A stretch of 64,000 bases of DNA, taken from contig NZ_JAIUHR010000016.1 of assembly GCF_020165195.1 (NCBI RefSeq), positions 62,001 to 126,000 on the forward strand, read 5' to 3'. The position numbers and the translations under genes are program-made. This stretch comes from Mesorhizobium sp. CA14 (GTDB lineage: Bacteria > Pseudomonadota > Alphaproteobacteria > Rhizobiales > Rhizobiaceae). Within the stretch, counting starts at the first letter, position 1; the number at the start of each line of letters is the position of its first letter. Below are positions 63,531 through 64,000 of the stretch, one piece after another. The notes under the pieces were generated by a model, which had not been told where the DNA came from, did not search any database, and saw nothing but the letters and a program-made list of their open reading frames with translations.

Positions 63531-64000
63531 TGCTCGCTTTCCGCCCCGCAGCCGGGATGGCTGCGGGGTTGATGGTCTCGGGAGGAGATGGCTGCGATTG
63601 CTGGCGGCGGGCGAAACCCTGCCGTTTCGTTCGGCTGGACGCCCTCCCAGCGCCGTGCCTCACATGTCCCCGTCTTGCATGTTCTTGTCGACGTCTTGCC
63701 CCAACGTCAGTGAGCGAAGTCTACCCCGCTCTGTCTCCCTCGCGAGGGCCAGTTTTCCGGAAAATGAAGGAACCAGTTTGTGCTGAGAGGCGGGTGTGGC
63801 AGGATGGGGGATGGGAAATCCAAGAGCATCCACGCAGCACTACGGAACTAAGCGTCTACCGTCGGCGCGAGGCACCCCCCTCTGTCCTACCGGACATCTC
63901 CCCCGCAAGGGGGGAGATTGGCAGCTTCGCCGGCGGCGCCTCTCCAGCAACGTTTGCGATTGGCGAAAGCGGCGGCGACATCTGATCTCCCCCCTTGCGG
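63531..64000. other. 470-bp region without a convincing gene; operon leader and repeats
   Basis: The promoter of the minus-strand operon should lie here. CCCCGCAGCC-GGGAT-GGCTGCGGGG (63544-63568) is a perfect 10-bp hairpin just before the ribosome-binding site of the IolE/MocC paralogue. TTTTCCGGAAAA (63753-63764) is a perfect 12-nt palindrome and a candidate operator. The last 130 bp are repeat-like. Open frames here have no family-like sequence. Confidence 0.6.
63895..64000. repeat. Hairpin repeat at the right edge
   Basis: CCGCAAGGGGGGAGAT (63903-63918) has an exact inverted copy ATCTCCCCCCTTGCGG at 63985-64000. The first also folds locally with ATCTCCCCC just upstream (63895-63903). Between them are GCCGGCGGCGCC and GGCGAAAGCGGCGG. 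The element probably continues past the window. Confidence 0.8.

Noticed and set aside
63530..63985. A 151-codon plus-strand frame at the right end
   Set aside because: It runs through repeat sequence and has no family-like stretch.

Overview
The window looks like chromosome from a Rhizobiales bacterium, most likely Mesorhizobium or a close relative. This is inferred from gene content and order, not from a database search. The GC content is high. ChvG/ChvI sits next to pckA, the his operon is mixed with DUF2628, DUF1330 and coaA, and there is a large inositol/rhizopine catabolic region with an IolC-DUF2090 fusion. The intergenic spaces carry the palindromic elements common in rhizobia. I saw no rRNA, tRNA, CRISPR, insertion sequence or prophage.

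Layout. 1-4.6 kb: the ChvG kinase (cut by the left edge) and ChvI regulator, divergent from pckA. 4.6-9.1 kb: arfB, alkB and two membrane glycosyltransferase-type proteins. 9.4-15.2 kb: a compact minus-strand operon hisB-DUF2628-hisH-DUF1330-hisA-arginase-like-hisF-hisE-coaA. 15.4-19.6 kb: hslV-GNAT-DUF2585-hslU, then a DUF1402 protein. 19.6-28.8 kb: a rhizopine-type locus. It has a three-component oxygenase mocD-mocE-mocF, a divergent LacI regulator, and an operon for a MocB-like ABC transporter, an IolG/MocA-type dehydrogenase and a short-chain dehydrogenase. 28.8-30.1 kb: a DAHP synthase gene preceded by a complete transcription attenuator whose leader peptide contains Phe-Trp-Tyr-Phe-Tyr. 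30.1-35.1 kb: LysE exporter/WYL regulator pair, methyltransferase, flavoprotein and nitronate monooxygenase. 35.2-41.7 kb: a TacA/TacT-type toxin-antitoxin pair next to a LacI gene, with a decayed duplicate of the lacI 3' end on the far side, then a ribose-class ABC transporter. 41.9-45.1 kb: a basic amino acid/opine-class ABC transporter. 45.3-47.8 kb: phnN, phnM and a DUF1045 2H-phosphoesterase. 48.1-56.4 kb: iolB, a small membrane protein, iolE, iolD, iolC, iolR and a divergent iolY-like oxidoreductase. 56.4-63.5 kb: a second minus-strand operon with an IolE/MocC paralogue, a MalK/MalE/MalF/MalG-type transporter, a second IolG-like dehydrogenase and a sugar-phosphate isomerase.

How it works together. 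Much of the window serves uptake and oxidation of inositols and probably methylated or aminated inositols (rhizopines). The MocB-type transporter imports the compound. MocDEF would remove the O-methyl group. IolG/MocA enzymes oxidise the ring, IolE/MocC dehydrates it, and IolD, IolB and the IolC fusion carry it to central metabolism. GGAA-N6-TTCC boxes, the motif I recall for Sinorhizobium IolR, occur upstream of both iolC and the mocB-like operon, so one repressor may control both loci. The most striking regulatory element is the aromatic-amino-acid attenuator before the DAHP synthase gene. A consensus-like promoter places transcription at or next to the leader peptide AUG, so the transcript is predicted to be leaderless, as known for the trp leader of Sinorhizobium meliloti.
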